This document shows positions 33,901-48,900 of a stretch of DNA of 64,000 nt, in pieces. Each line of letters begins with the position of its first letter. Position 1 is the stretch's first letter. The position numbers and the translations under genes are program-made. Location: assembly GCA_946902985.2 (NCBI GenBank), contig OX336397.1:190096813-190160812 (forward strand), written 5' to 3'. The notes beneath the pieces are model-generated. The model searched no databases, had not been told where the DNA came from, and was given only the letters and a program-made list of their open reading frames with translations. This DNA is from Meconema thalassinum (lineage: Eukaryota; Arthropoda; Insecta; Orthoptera; Tettigoniidae).

Positions 33901-36900
33901 TATTTTACATAGCATTAGAAGAAGACTGACTACGATTATAATTCTACGATTTCTCGAGATATACACTAAATCTCGGGAGAAATATATTTGAACGATACTT
34001 CAGAAATATTAAACAGCTATTTATTATGTCGATCGAATCAATCCGGAGAGTATATTAAAATCTGAACTCTACAGAGGGATTTATGACTTGTTGAGCGCTA
34101 TGATGGGGAAATAATCAGCAATCAGTAATGTGGACACCAGGTGTATAAGGAATTATATGAAGGTCTTATGAAGACAAACTACCACATTTCCAACTGTAGT
34201 TCAAAATTGTCACAAAATGCAACTCTACTAGTGGAGGTTCCAATAACACCATGGAATTCTCGCAATATTATCGTCATACCTTATGCATTCACCGTAGAAC
34301 ATCGAGCGAGCTGCCGTACGAAGAGAATTACCACAGATTCATCTGATTCAGAAACGTACGTAAGATGCCAGAACGAGCTCGAGGTACGAGGCTGGGGGAG
34401 CAGCGCTGGTTCAACTCAGATCATTCGAGGCGATGTGCTGTTGTGGACCGCCACAGATGGACCACGTGGTGTCCAGACAAGCAGCCGAGCGCCGCAAGCA
34501 GGTATTTGGAGAACGCAGCGAAAGGAATCTCGTTCTCAGCTGTTCACCGCTACCGCAGATTGTCAAGAGACGTACGGGCAGTAAGGTATTTGAGGGTTTA
34601 CGATTCATTTAGTTGTAGTTGCCATGTTGTGTATATCTTGTGCTGACCAAAATTTATGACCAGGTTAATCTTCATTACTTTTAATTGTTTGTTTAGTCAT
34701 GTTAGATGACATTTCAGTCATATTAGAGTTTGTAATAAAATTACACGTCACCGTGTGTCATTTGACGTATTGTAAAAATAATTCCTCGTCTGCTTTATTG
34801 ATGGTAATTTAATTCCGGTATGCGTAAATGCGTTTTATAGATCGTGGAATGCTACGAGAAGGTTTATGTTGTGTAGAACGCTATACAAAGGTTCATATTA
34901 AGTATGACGCCAAGTAAGACTGTATACTTTGTTTGAACGCTATAAAATGAAGGAAGACTTTATAGAACGCTATATATTGTCACATAAAGCTTTAGAGAGA
35001 TATTAAGCAACGTAATATACTTTACTAAGTGTTATTCGTTGCTGCAGTAAAATGTAACAAGCATTATTGTTCTACAAGGCTTTGAACGCACGTAAATAGT
35101 TTAAAATACATGAATGTGTTTTCTAAGCAATCAGCTGTGTTTAATGAAAGGGCAATTGTAGCTCACTATCGAACGATAGACTTAATAGTGCTAATGTAAG
35201 CATTACATGATTTGAGATACGAGGTGTAGTTGATACACTCAGTTATTATGCAACGTAAGTTTGAAGGAATGTTGTTAAGGATTTATTTGCAGATGTGAAC
35301 ACAGAATGAGTGGATATGTAGTATTTTTTATTCGATGGCATATACAGATGCAGATCTTCTAAGTATTTGGTTAAAATTGTAACGTGGTTAATTTATGGAA
35401 CCTATACGACAAGTAAATAAAGATATCGCAACTGAATCGGTATAGTAAGGTAGTTAATGGAAGATTGCATAAATAAATAATGCGCTGCAAGGTAATGGAA
35501 CAAGAAATGGTAATATAATGGCACGAGGACGATGTATAAACGCTATTGGTATATTTGTAAATTGAAAGTTATTTCATAGTATTTGAATAACTACAATAGT
35601 AGGTTTACTGATTTTCTCGCATCCCAGGCGGTGTGTTCAAATGGAATATTATATTTATTATTGTTGGAATTCCGTGCATAGTAATGGTTAGGTGAACGTC
35701 GTTGTTCAAGACGTATGCGAAAGTGGTAAGACGTAAATTTTAAGGGATTTGTTCAATGCAACGATAAGAGTATTATGTCCACGAGTATAAGCGATATATA
35801 AGGACTAATGAGTGTAATGTTAATGTTGTTGTTGGAACAACAAAGTTATTGCGATGTGTGCAATGTTGTTTAAGCTCCACAAACCACGATAGTAAGAGGT
35901 AAAGTTAACCATGAAGATAATCTGCTATATTGCTCATCATGTATCGGTTTATTAATGATTATGGCATATAGAACAGCAAATACCTTAGATGGTTTTTACT
36001 TATGTTCAATTGCATTGAGATACCTACCGGAAGAAACGAAGTGGATGTGATTCTGTATTAATGAAAGATTTAAATGAAGACAGGGTCTAGGAGAGAACCA
36101 GAGAGATCTATGGAGATCTATAAAGATCTAGAAAGTGATATCATGCAGGTCGTGATAATTAAAAATATTGTAAATAAATTAAATAATGGTAACGATATTA
36201 AGACAATTTATATGTTTATAGAATTGTGGAACGTCAGGGTGCGATGTAACGAAATAGTATTATATAGGGATATTTGAATGTAAACAATAGTCGTATCCTG
36301 AGGAGATGCGAATCTCAGATATACAATTGGATTAATACGTTGATCTACGTTAAACAGTTTTAGACCTAATGTCTATTTTTAGAAGGCATTTATTGTAAGA
36401 AAGGACAGGGTAATGTCCTAGATTGTGATGTCATTCACAAATATTTTAGTTGTCAACAGGTGAAGATTTGATTTAATTACGTTGAGAATGTTTTGAGCAT
36501 ATGTTTTGTAATTGTTTGAGTGACAACCTTTTGAATAAACATTGGCAGGCACTATTTAGTCTGCCTCTTCCTTTTAAAGAATTTCACGATTTTTTCATTT
36601 AACAATTAAAGGCGGTGGTACTACTGGTTAGATACATGTGCCCACTTAATTTTAACCGTTCACCCTCGAAATTCCGAGAGTTTTGTCCTACCATACTTTG
36701 TAGTAGGAGTTTTAATTGTAGCTAGTTAGTAGTACGACCGTGTTTTTAACATAATGCACCGAGAGATTCCTAGTTAACCATCTAGCGGGATTTGTTGGTT
36801 TATCTAGCTGGGTACCAGCAGTCCTTGCGATCCTTCCCATCCCCGGATAATAGGTGTTCGCTATGTGAATTTCGGGAACAGTACCATATACCAAATACCT

Positions 36901-39900
36901 TTTACTCATTATCCCGAGTACTGGGCTGCCTCTTCCGCCATTTTCACTGTTCCGTAGTCCATCTACTCCATTGTCTATGCCGTTGAGTACTTCACCATGT
37001 CCCTGGCACGGGACCCCTACAAGGTACTACCAGCCGGGCCAGCTGGACCAAGTTTTTTTTAAGGTGTGTTACTCCTCTATCACCCACCACTTTGTCCTGG
37101 CTTGTGACAGGCAGAGCCTGGCTTCCCAAACATTGGGCCGAGGTTGGCGGGGTTAATGGCTAATATAAATATATAAACATAGGAAAAAAATTGTGAACGA
37201 ATAGAATCGAACTATATAATTCCACTATTCTTATAGGAAAGTATCATTACTTACTGGTTGGTCCTTATCAGCCGAAAATTATCGCATAATAATATCTATT
37301 CGTGGTTTAATTACGTTATTAACATGTTATCACCTCATATCATAATTTAACATCCGGTTCCATTACAAATTAGCATAGTCATAGAGCAGGATAATAACCC
37401 ATTACAATTTAACCCGAATAACAAAGACAAATACTATTCATAGAACAATCTGCAATATCACGAAAAATTTACTGTATTTCTGTTTTGTAATACAAAAGTC
37501 AGCTTGTAGGTAAACGCTGTCAACAATTTAAAAATATTGCAGCATAAGGACATTATGATTAATAAAACATAAACCTCAACATATCAGTAGTAGAACACAC
37601 TTTAACTGAGTGTATAAAACTTCAATTCTAGTAGATATTACAAACCTTATATTGCGCGTGATAACTTTCGACTTAAGGTATAGATTCAAAATATTCCGTA
37701 ACAGCAGCGGCATCAAAAGTGTAAAATTAGAACCAAATGTCACATAGGTTTCGGTGCCGTAAAGACTAAATCATACTAATATATAAAAATGAGATGGTGT
37801 GTGTCTGTCTTTCTGTCTGTCTGTCTGTCTGTTACTCAATAACTCAAGAACCACTGGTCCGATTTAAATGAAATTTTGCATGGATGTAGCTGATTTACCA
37901 GGTTTACATATAGGATACTTTTGATTTCGAAATTTTGCACTATTAAAAATGGCAACTATTTTAGTGACGTCATTAGACCCTTTGGTTTCAAAATTTCATA
38001 TTTCCATATCAAATAAAAAGAGAACGGTAGGAAATAGCAAACTTTCGATGGCACATACGAGCTTTGAAATTTAATTTCCTATCCGAAAGGTCCTTATCAC
38101 TTTTCGTGTATCTCCAACAGTTAGCGAGTAAAACCGACATTTGTGACGTCACTACACCCTTTGGTTTCAAAATTTCATATTTCCTTTTCAAATAAAAAGA
38201 GAACGCTAAGAAATAGCAAACTTTTGATGGTATACATGAGCTTTAACATTTAATTTTCTATCCGAAAGGTCCTTATCACTTTTCGTATATCTCCAACGGT
38301 TAGTGAGTAAAACCAGAATCTGTCCAATAAAACACGGTCAACACCGAGCGGTGCAGTATATCTCTCTATATATAAAAATGAAAATTTGTGTGTTTATCTC
38401 TGAATTTCTACGGAAATTTGAGATGTTTACACGTTTCAGACTGTTTTGTGATGGATGCGCGCGAAAATAATTTTTTGTTTGTCTGTCTGTTTGTTTGTTT
38501 GTCTGTGGACAAATTTGTTCCCTTATAACTCGAGAACGGCTGGATGTATCAACGTAAAATTTGGTACAGATATCCATCAGAGGCACGACACCAATCATTG
38601 ATGTATCTCTTCTCCGTACCTCTCATAAAAGGGGGCCTACCCCCTTAAAATACATGCTGAAATAGGCGTAGAAGGACGAGACAAAACTCATTTTCAGCCC
38701 CTCAATGTGAGAGACAAAACTCGGGTCCCCGAAAACCACATTTTAAGGACCGAAGACCAACCGTTTTTTAGATATTCCCAGAACACTAATTTAATTTAAT
38801 AAACTAATGAACGAATGCAAGCCAGTAACCATGCCAACGGATTCTCAGAGTTCCCATCTATTGCTGTAAGACGCAATGCAATTCCATTAATCACATTAGT
38901 GTGAAAGTTTGCAAACGGCTAGAAGGTTATCACGGAACCAAAGCCGTAAAATTCATCAATACGTTTAACGCGCTTAAGGGGATCAAGGGGTACTCTAGAA
39001 TTTTTTCACGCGATTGTCACCTGCGGGTGTGGTATGGCAGGTCTATTATATTCCTATCCCCATATTATTCATTCATTCATTCATTCATTCATTTCGTATA
39101 GGCCATCTATGGATCGCGTCATTCCAACCGTCTCCTACTGGCTTTGATGTTTGCCCTGTACGCCCGCATTCGTTCTCGATGGACTTCCTTCCGTACCTGG
39201 GTCCAAATCTTTCCCGTTTTCAGCTTCGGTTTTTCTTGGAAACCTTTACAAGCTTGAAGTTTCCCTTTGAGTGGGACGCACTCCTGAATGTCTGTTGGTG
39301 TAATCCCCACTTCTTTCAGATCTTTATCTAGTTCAATGAACCAGGCCCATTTTGTTTTCCTCTCCTGAAAGTAAGTTATGTTGCGGTTGGTCAGTCTCGC
39401 TGGGCTCATTCGTTTCACATGCCCAACAAATGGTAACCTTCTCTTCCGGATGACGTTGCTTATCTTCTCCACATGAGTATATAGGTCATGGTTATGCCGT
39501 TTTCTGTATTCCCCATTATCTTTGATGGAACCCATTATCTTTCTCAAAAATTTTCTTTCTTTGGCCTCCAGTTTCTCGACCAAGCCTTTTTTGTTCATCG
39601 TGAGGCATTCAGAAGCATGCAAGACTTCCGGACGGATGACACTGCAGTAATGTTTTAGTTTTGCGTTGAAGGATATTGACCTTTTCATATAGATGTCCTT
39701 AGTTAAATGGTAGGCCATTTCCATTTTGCTCAAGCGCGATGTGAATGCTTCTTTCTCTGATAATATCCCTTCCCTGACCCGTCCTGAAAAGAAAAGTACA
39801 TGGCCATTGGCTGAATAAAAAATAATAAAAAATAGGTATTATAATTTCTCCCTATATTATATTATTATTAGTATTATATTATGGCGTACAACGACGAGAC

Positions 39901-42900
39901 AAAGCCCCTCGGTGCCAGCAACAAAACTCGGGGGCCCTAAAGGGTCCTCGAAAACATTATAAGGCTCTAAATCCAACAGTTTGTGAAATATTCCCAGAAA
40001 ACTAATTTAATTTAATTTAACAAACTAATGAAAGAATGCAAATCGGTAACCATGAGAACATTATCTCATGGGGTGGCATAAAACTTTCCATCTATTTCTG
40101 TAAGAAGCAATGACACTCCATTTATTACATTTCTGTGAAAGTTTGCAAATGGCTATAAGGTTATCACGGAACTAACGTAGACCGTATAATTCATCAATGC
40201 AATCAAGTGGGTGAAGGGGTAACCTAGAATTTTTTCATGCAATTTTCACGTTCGACATATAGTACACAAGGTCTATTATATCTCCAAACAGCAACATTAT
40301 TTTCAAAAATTCCTGAATTGAACTAGCACTTTTTGCGGCTTTTAGGAATTTGGGCAATTTGAGTCTGTTGTTTGTTTGAGTCTTCAGTCTTTTGACTGGT
40401 TTGATGCAGCTCTCCATGCGTCCCTGTCCTGAGCTAATCGTTTCATCTCTACATAGCTACCACACCCTACATCCGAGGCAATCTGTTTAACATATTCTAA
40501 CCTTGGTCTACCCCTACAGTTCTTGTCCTCGACCCTTCCTTCCATAACTAAGCTTGCTATTCCTGGGTGTCTTAGTATGTGTCCTACCAACCTATCTCTT
40601 CTCTTCATTAGCAGTCGCCAGAAACATCTCTCCTCTCCCACTCGCCTTAATACCTCTTCGTTTGTAACCCTATCCACCCATCTGATCTTCATCATTCTCC
40701 TGTAACACCACATTTCAAATGCCTCAATTCTCCTCTTTTCTGCTGCACCAATAGTCCATGTTTCACTTCCATAGAGCGCCACGCTCCAGACAAAGGCTTT
40801 CAAAAATGACTTCCTAATACCTAAATCTATATTCGATGTCAACAGATTCCTTTTTTGTAGAAAGGCTTTCCTTGCCTGAGCCAACCTACTTTTTATATCC
40901 TCTTTGCTTCGTCCATCACTGGTTATTCTGCTTCCTAAGTAACAGAAGTCTCCTACTTCCTTCAGCTTTTCACCTGCCAATTTGATCTCCATAGAGGTTT
41001 CTGATTTATTTCGGCTGCATTCCAGTATTTTTGTTTTACATTTATTAATATTCATCATGAAGTCCTTCCGTAAGACGGAATCCATACCATTCAAAAACTC
41101 ATTCAAATCCTCAGGCTTGTCGGCCAAGATGACGATGTCATCAGCAAATCTCAGAGTTGAAATTATTTATCCTTGAATCTTCACTCCCACTTTAAATTTT
41201 TCTCCAATTTCCTTCATTGCTTGTTCAATGTAAAGATTGAAAAGTATGGGTGATAAGTTGCAGCCTTGCCTTACACCTTTCTGAATACCATTTTCTCTCT
41301 CATATCCTTCAGCTCGAATGACTGCTGTCTGGTTTCTGTATAGATTGTATATCACCCTCCTATCCCTGTACTTTATTCCAATAGATTTCAAAATGTCAAA
41401 CAATTTAGTCCAATCAACGTTATCAAAAGCCTTTTCTAAGTCTACAAATGCCATGAACGTTCTCTTATCTTTCCTTATTCTACCTTCCAAAATCAGCCTA
41501 AGACTTAGTACAGCTTCCCTTGTTCCTACATTTCTCCTGAAACCAAACTGGTCTTCACCCAACTCCGTTTCGATCTGGCTTTCAATCCTCTTGTAAATTA
41601 TTCTAGACAGGATCTTTGAAGCATGAGTAATCAAGCTGATTGTACGGTAATCTTCACATCTGTCAGCTCCAACTTTCTTTGGTATAGGGATGATAACATT
41701 CTTCTTGAAATCAGGGGGTACCTCACCTGTCTCATAAATCCTACACACCAAGTGAAATAACCTGATCAGACCTTCATCTCCTATGCAGCGTAGCAACTCA
41801 ATCGGTATATCATCTATGCCTGGTGCTTTGTTCCTGCCTAAGTCCTCTAATGCTCTGTCAAATTCTGATCTCAATATTAAATCTCCTTTTGCATCCTCAT
41901 CAATTTCCTCCTCCCTTTCCATTACATGATTCTCAATCTCCTTTCCCTTATACAAGCACTCTATGTAAGCTTTCCATCTCTCAAGCTTTTCTTCCCTATC
42001 TGTTAGAGGCTTTCCAATTGTGTTCCTAATATTACAGCACTTAGACTTCTTTTCCCCAAAAGTATTCTTAATCCTTCGATAAGCTGTGTCTACTTTTCCT
42101 AATTTCAGACACTTTTCTATACCTGCACATTTCTCTTTCAACCATTCTTCTTTCGCTTCCTTGCACTTCTTGTTAACCTCATTTCTCAGACGTCTGTATT
42201 CTGCTTTCCCCTCTTCATCTCTTAGATTCTTGTGTTTCCGCCTTTCATCCATCAATTCTAGTATATCCTGAGTGATCCACGGTTTTCTACCTATTCTTTC
42301 TTTCCTACCAATGTTTTCTTCTGCGGATTTTGTTATTTCATTCTTCAAAAGTGCCCATTCGTCTGCAATTGAAGTTTGTTTAGGGGTTTTGATTAGTCCT
42401 TCCTTTATACTCTTCTTGAATCTTTCGTTTACATCCTTTACTTTCAGTCTGTCTATTGCCCACCTTTTTGGCTTTTGACTTTTCTTCAGTTTCTTCAACT
42501 TTAATCTGCATTTTATTACAACCAGATTGTGGTCAGAGTTTATGTCAGCACCAGGATATGTTTTACAATCCAAGATCTGGTTTCGAAACCTCTGCTTGAC
42601 CATAATGAAGTCGATTTGGTAACGCCCTGTATCTCCTGGTCTCATCCATGTGTATATTCTTCTATTCTGGTTATTGAATAAGGTGTTAGCTATGACCAAC
42701 TCATGTTCGGTGCAGAATTCCATCAGTCTGCTTCCTCGATCATTCCTTTCACCTAATCCGAAATCTCCTACTATCTTCCCTTCTCTCCCTTTTCCTACCA
42801 CAGCATTCCAATCTCCCATTACTATAACATTTTCATCACCTTTGATATACCTCAGAATGTCATCTATTTCTTCGTAGACCTTTTCAACATCCTCATCATC

Positions 42901-45900
42901 AGCTTGACTGGTAGGCATATAGATTTGTACCACTGTGGTGCACGTAGGTTTAGTATTGATTTTCGCTACAATAATCCGTTCACTGTATTGCTCATAATAT
43001 TCTACCCGCTGTCCAAGTTTCCTACTCAATATGAGACCAACTCCTGCTTGGCCATTGTTTGATTTAGTGCTAATGACCTTATAGTCTCCTGACCAAAAGT
43101 CCTGTTCTTCCTGCCAGCGCATTTCACTAATCCCAACCAAATCCAACCTCAACCTATCCATTTCCCTTTCTAAGTTTTCTAACTTCCCACTTCCTAGCAG
43201 ACTTCTAACATTCCACGCTCCGATCCGTAGAATGTCAGATTTCCTCTTTGTCACTTCTGTGATGTTAACCCCCTCTCGAGTAGTCCCCACCCGGAGATAC
43301 GAACGGGGGACTAGTTTACCTCCGGATTGAAATTTTACAAGGGAGGAGGCCATCATCACATGTATTTATGCATAGAGAGGTGCATATCCTCGGGAATAGC
43401 ATTACGGCTGTAGTTTCCCGTTGCTTTCAGCCGTGCAGCAGAACGCAGTGTAGCCATTAGTTGGCTTATATTATCAATATCTTAACCGTCTATTAGACTA
43501 GTAAAGAATTTATTTATTCTGAAAGGCTGCTACTCCCTTTCAGAATAAGTAAAGAGCAATTCTACTACAAAATACTAACCTTCTACTAACAATTAAATAC
43601 CAAAATTCTACTAACGAAAAAAATACAACAAATACTACTACTATAACAGTCTGTCACCAGGCCCACTCACATGCACCCTCACCCGACACACTCACACACC
43701 ACAGTCAAATAGAACAATGACATATATCTAATAAACAAATTAACTTCATACTTACAACTGAATTGTAATAATCAAAATTCTCGAAAATACTCAGAAATCA
43801 TATCAGAATTAAGAACCGAATTCCGCATTGGATTTCAAGACTTCAAGGAGAATGTTATAAGTTTCAATATGCTTTCTTCCCCTTTCTCCATTAACATAGA
43901 CGAGATTCCCGAGGATCTGCAAATGGACTGCGTTGATTTTCAATGTGCGTCAGACCTAAAGAATAAGTTTAAGAATGTCCCCTTAAATTCTATCGCGACT
44001 ACTTTCACAGAGAAAAATATCCGGGCATTAATAGACACACACTTCCTTTTGCATCACTTTTCGATAGCACATACATATGCAAACAAGTGTTCTCCAGGAT
44101 GAAACATGTCAAATGCGCAACGAGAACGCGAATCACCGACAGTCATCTGGAAAGTTCACTTCGAGTTGCTACAACAGCAATCAAACCAGATATTGGATGC
44201 CTTCTTCGTGAGAAGTAGTGTCGCATCGACTGGTAAAATATTAATTCTGGTATTGATGTGTAACATCTTTCCTCTTGGTTGCTGGCTATTTTCTGTGGGA
44301 GTGATTTTGGAAAAAGGACGGAAGTGTGTTGTTGTTGTTTGAGTCTTCAGTCTTTTGACTGGTTTGATGCAGCTCTCCATGCCTCCCTGTCCTGAGCTAA
44401 TCGTTTCATCTCTACATAGCTCCGACACCCTACATCCGAGACAATCTGTTTAACATATTCTAACCTTGGTCTACCCCTACAGTTCTTGTCCTCGACACTT
44501 CCTTCCATAACTAAGCTTGCTATTCCTGGGTGTCTTAGTATGTGTCCTACCAACCTATCTCTTCTCTTCATTAGCAGTCACCAGAAACATCTCTCCTCTC
44601 CCACTCGTCTTAATACCTCTTCGTTTGTAACCTTATCTACCCATCTGATCTTCATCATTCTCCTGTAACACCACATTTCAAATGCTTCAATTCTCCTCTT
44701 TTCTGCTGCACCAATAGTCCAAGTTTCACTTCCATAGAGCGCCACGCTCCAGACAAACGCTTTCAAAAATGACTTCCTAATACCTAAATCTATATTCGAT
44801 GTCAGCAGATTCCTTTTTTGTAGAAATGCTTTCTTTGCCTGAGCTAACCTACTTTTTATATCCTCTTTGTTTCGTCCATCACTGGTTATTCTGCTTCCTA
44901 AGTAACAGAAGTCTCCTACTTCCTTCAGCTTTTCACCTGCCAATTTGATCTCCATAGAGGTTTCTGATTTATTTCGGCTGCAGGAAACAAAGAGCACGCA
45001 CGGTGGCGGAGATTGGTACCACGGCGTACTGTCGGCAAACATACAGGAAACAATGAGCGCGCATGGTGATGGAGATTGGTACCACGACGTACTGTCGGCC
45101 AACATAGTGTTGCCTCTCAGTTGCTGGATATTTTTTGTGGGAGTGATTTTGGAAAAGGGACGGAAATGTGTAACAGGAAACCAGGGAAGTGCGTGCTATT
45201 TGATTTGACCAATGAGCACGCGCGGTATCGGAGAGATGGTTGTGAGATGGTGCCAACCCATTTTGCGTGAGGTGACGCCCCTATACCTCCCTTAATTTAA
45301 CCAAAGGACCCAAAACTAATAGGTCATCGGTTTTTAATATCTCGCGAATCAATAATGCTAGGGACTTGTATGAGGTGTCCTAGGACTCGGGGTAATGCCC
45401 CCTGTTTTCCTATAGCCCCCTTAATTCAACTAAAGGACCCAAAACTAATAGGTCATCATCTTTTTAATATTTCGCGAACCAATAATGCTAGGGACTTGTA
45501 TGAGGAGTCCTAGGACTCGGGGTGACGCCCCTTGTTTTTCTATAGCCCGTTTCATTTAACCAAAGGACACAAAACTAATATGACATCGGCTTTTTAATAT
45601 CTCGCGAACCAATAATGCTAGGGACTTGTATGAGGTGTCCTAGGACTCGGGGTGACACCCCCCGTTTTCCTATTGCCCCCTTAAATTAACCAAAGGTCCC
45701 AAAACTAATAGGTCATCGGCTTTTTAATATAATTTGAACCAATAATGCTACGGGCTTGTATGAGTTGTCCTAGGAGTCGGGGTGACACCCCTTTTTTCAT
45801 GATTTGCAGAGATGGGTAAATCCAGAGCAGAATATATGCAAAATTATCGACTAAAGAAACGAGAGAAAAAATTAAAAACTGGAGGAGTACAGCCGAAACA

Positions 45901-48900
45901 AATTGACTTCACATATATTTCGTCTCAATTTCACAGTAGGATGTCAGATGTTACACATCATATGCGACCACTGTAAGGCTCGGTTTATTTTAATATAACA
46001 TTTATATATATTTAATTTAATTTTAAACATAACTTAACAAATATATGATTAATATTTTAATAAAAATAACATATCTATATATAGCTATTTTTTAAATTAA
46101 TTGGTTTATCTTAGAATTTAGATCCTAATTAATACAGTAGAAAAAATCGGATCATGAGGCCCGCAAACCAATTTACGTTAACGACAGTGGCCCTTTTCCA
46201 AAAAAAGGCTGGACATGCCTGCTCTAAAGCATCGTTAAAATGGAGGGAAACAGCTAAACTCTACATCGCACATCTTGCAACAGCGGAAAAATTGGTTTGT
46301 TTCTGAGTTTCACACAAACTTTCATCCATATGAATATAAAATATGTTTATGACAATGAAATTATAAAACATGTTACTAATACCAAGAAAGAAGAATACGG
46401 AAATAATAATAAAAAATATCCAAAGTGGGATTCAAACTCCTTCCCGCTCTGCATAATGAACACAACTGGAACGCAACCCCTTAGGCTACGAGGACAACGG
46501 GAAGTGTGTGTACTATTTACCTAAGTAAACAATGTATACACACAACTGCTCCTTCCCCTAAATACTTTGTTCATATCATTTTAGGCTTTTGCCATGAATA
46601 AGGTCGTCTTTATTTCCCTTCCTTTATAATTATGTTTCAGAAAATCTCAAGGAAGCATCGCAAACAAAGATCAGTGCTACACACTTCTTGCTCTATTGCC
46701 CAAGTTTCTTTAGGGCGAAACAGAGTCCATGCATGCGCGAGAGCCGCAAAGCGAATTTAAGTAATTTCGAACGTGAATGGCCTCGTGTAATGCATCGATG
46801 ATAACCATGCTTTAACAATCCTTCTTCATTTCACGATTCCAGTGATCTGGGTCGGGGTGTGAATCAAGCAAGATTAACTGGAGGGTTTTCCATTCTGCCT
46901 GATGGCAGGTTTCCTCATGGTAGGTCTCTCCACCTTATCCGGTCTTCAGGAGCACGTTTCATCAGCTCATAAGATTTATCAATCTCGATGGAATCCAGCA
47001 TCTGAAACCTTCTTCCTCTTCGGATTTTCCCTTAGACTGTCCCTTCTAATGCACTTTTGACCAAACCATCTCCTCTTATGCAGTGTCCAATCCAATTCAT
47101 TTTTCTTTTCCTGATCTTCTTTAGTATCATCCTTTCTTCTCCTACTTTCTTTAATTCTTCCTCACTTCTCACTTCGTCCTTCCAACTTATGCTCTCCATT
47201 CTCCTCCATAGCCACATTTCCAAATCCTCTATTCTTCTCTAGTCTTCTTTCCTAAGCGTCTAATGCCCGTTGCTCACGGTAGAATTTTCCTCAAATTTAT
47301 TGTACAATAATTTGAGTCTAGAGAACCTGAATTTTCATGCACCACAAGCCTTTATAATTTATGAAAGGGGTCTTCCTGTGTATGGGTACCTAGCACAACG
47401 TAGAGGGTCAGTTTTTATGTGACGTGTTTCGTCTACAAGACTTTCAATTGTATTTCACGTCAGGAAGTACACGTTAGGTGAATTTAGTCTGAGAGCACAT
47501 TTTAACTAATTTTTTTTGTCGACATACGGGTTCATCATAAGGATGATTTTATTTGATACTGTGTGGTAGATATATCCATATTTGGATATCTGGGTAATAT
47601 GTTGTAGACAATACAATTGTCTGTCTGTCTTTCTGTGTATCTTTATGTACGCCTATACCTCGTGTTCGGATGCTTGGTGCATCTTAAAATTAGGTATGGT
47701 AACCATGAGAGTCAATACACCAATCATTTATAAAACTCTTCACCGTACTTTTCATACAGTAGAAGGGTGGATATAGAGAAAAACTTCTCAATATATGCTA
47801 AAATATGCGAAATATAAAAATTTTCCCACAAGGACGACCAAAGCATATGTTGCGCTTCTCAATGTGAGACAGATAATTCGGGAATCTATAAAGGGTCTCC
47901 GAAAACTACATTTTAAGGGCCTTAAATTAACAGTGTGTGTGATATTCCCAATAAACTAACTTCGTTCTGATAAACTTGATGGAATAACAAACCGCTAACC
48001 ATTGCACAGTAGCTCAATTGATAATGCCTGGTGTTAACTACGAACACCGTTCGAAGAACGGGTACTTCTGCTAGTATTAAATAAAGTTATACATAAAATG
48101 CAAAAAACATTTTACGACCACGTGTGTTATCGGCTAGCATTCTCGGCTTTTGCCTTGGAGGTCCGGGTTTGAATCCCGACTCTGTCATGACATTTTAATT
48201 TTGGTCTGAGAGCCGGAATGGTGGGCTACACTCTCGAGCCAAAACTTGGTAATTGTTTTCCGAGATTTCCTACTTATACTCGAAGCAAATCTCGGTCAGG
48301 AAAACCAAGATTAACGGCCAAGGGGACCGATGCGCTGACCACGCGTTACCTCAATATCTGCAGACCAAATGACTGGGCAGCGGTCGCTTGTTAGGCCTTG
48401 GCCCTTCTTGGGCTGCTGTGCCAGGGGTTATTTATTATACTCCAAGTAAATACCGCGATAGTTCCTAACTGAAGGCCATAGCAACCTCCTTTCCAATCCT
48501 TATTTGAATTACAAATACATACACTACTACATCCATCACAGTAACACATGTTATCAGAAACATTCCATGCACACTCAAGTTCATGGGCTATATGAGCATG
48601 ATATTGCAAAGTTTCTAAATTAATCAACAACAGAATAATTTAAGCTCATTTGATCTTAATGCTATGTATGTTTCTTGATGATATCTCCAGCTTTCGTAAC
48701 GTTACGCCACATGCAGGATTAGCCAATGTATTTCTGTTTTAAAATTTCAATTCCCTACAATGAACCCTGTTAACAACATTAAAAAAATGTATTCAGTTTT
48801 TGATCGCGTTCAGATTCATAATGTCCTTATCGTGGTTTGGATAGAAAATGGTGTGCCGTGGCTTTTTATCGAAATAGATGAAAACCTGGTGGTCACGTTT

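Noticed and set aside
34141..34584. 147-codon frame as a gene
   Set aside because: It has no domain, it overlaps another open frame and one on the opposite strand, and no exon signals link it to a neighbour.
45271..45797. CRISPR array
   Set aside because: Units are 130 bp and repeat over their whole length without distinct spacers, in a eukaryotic context; it is a minisatellite.
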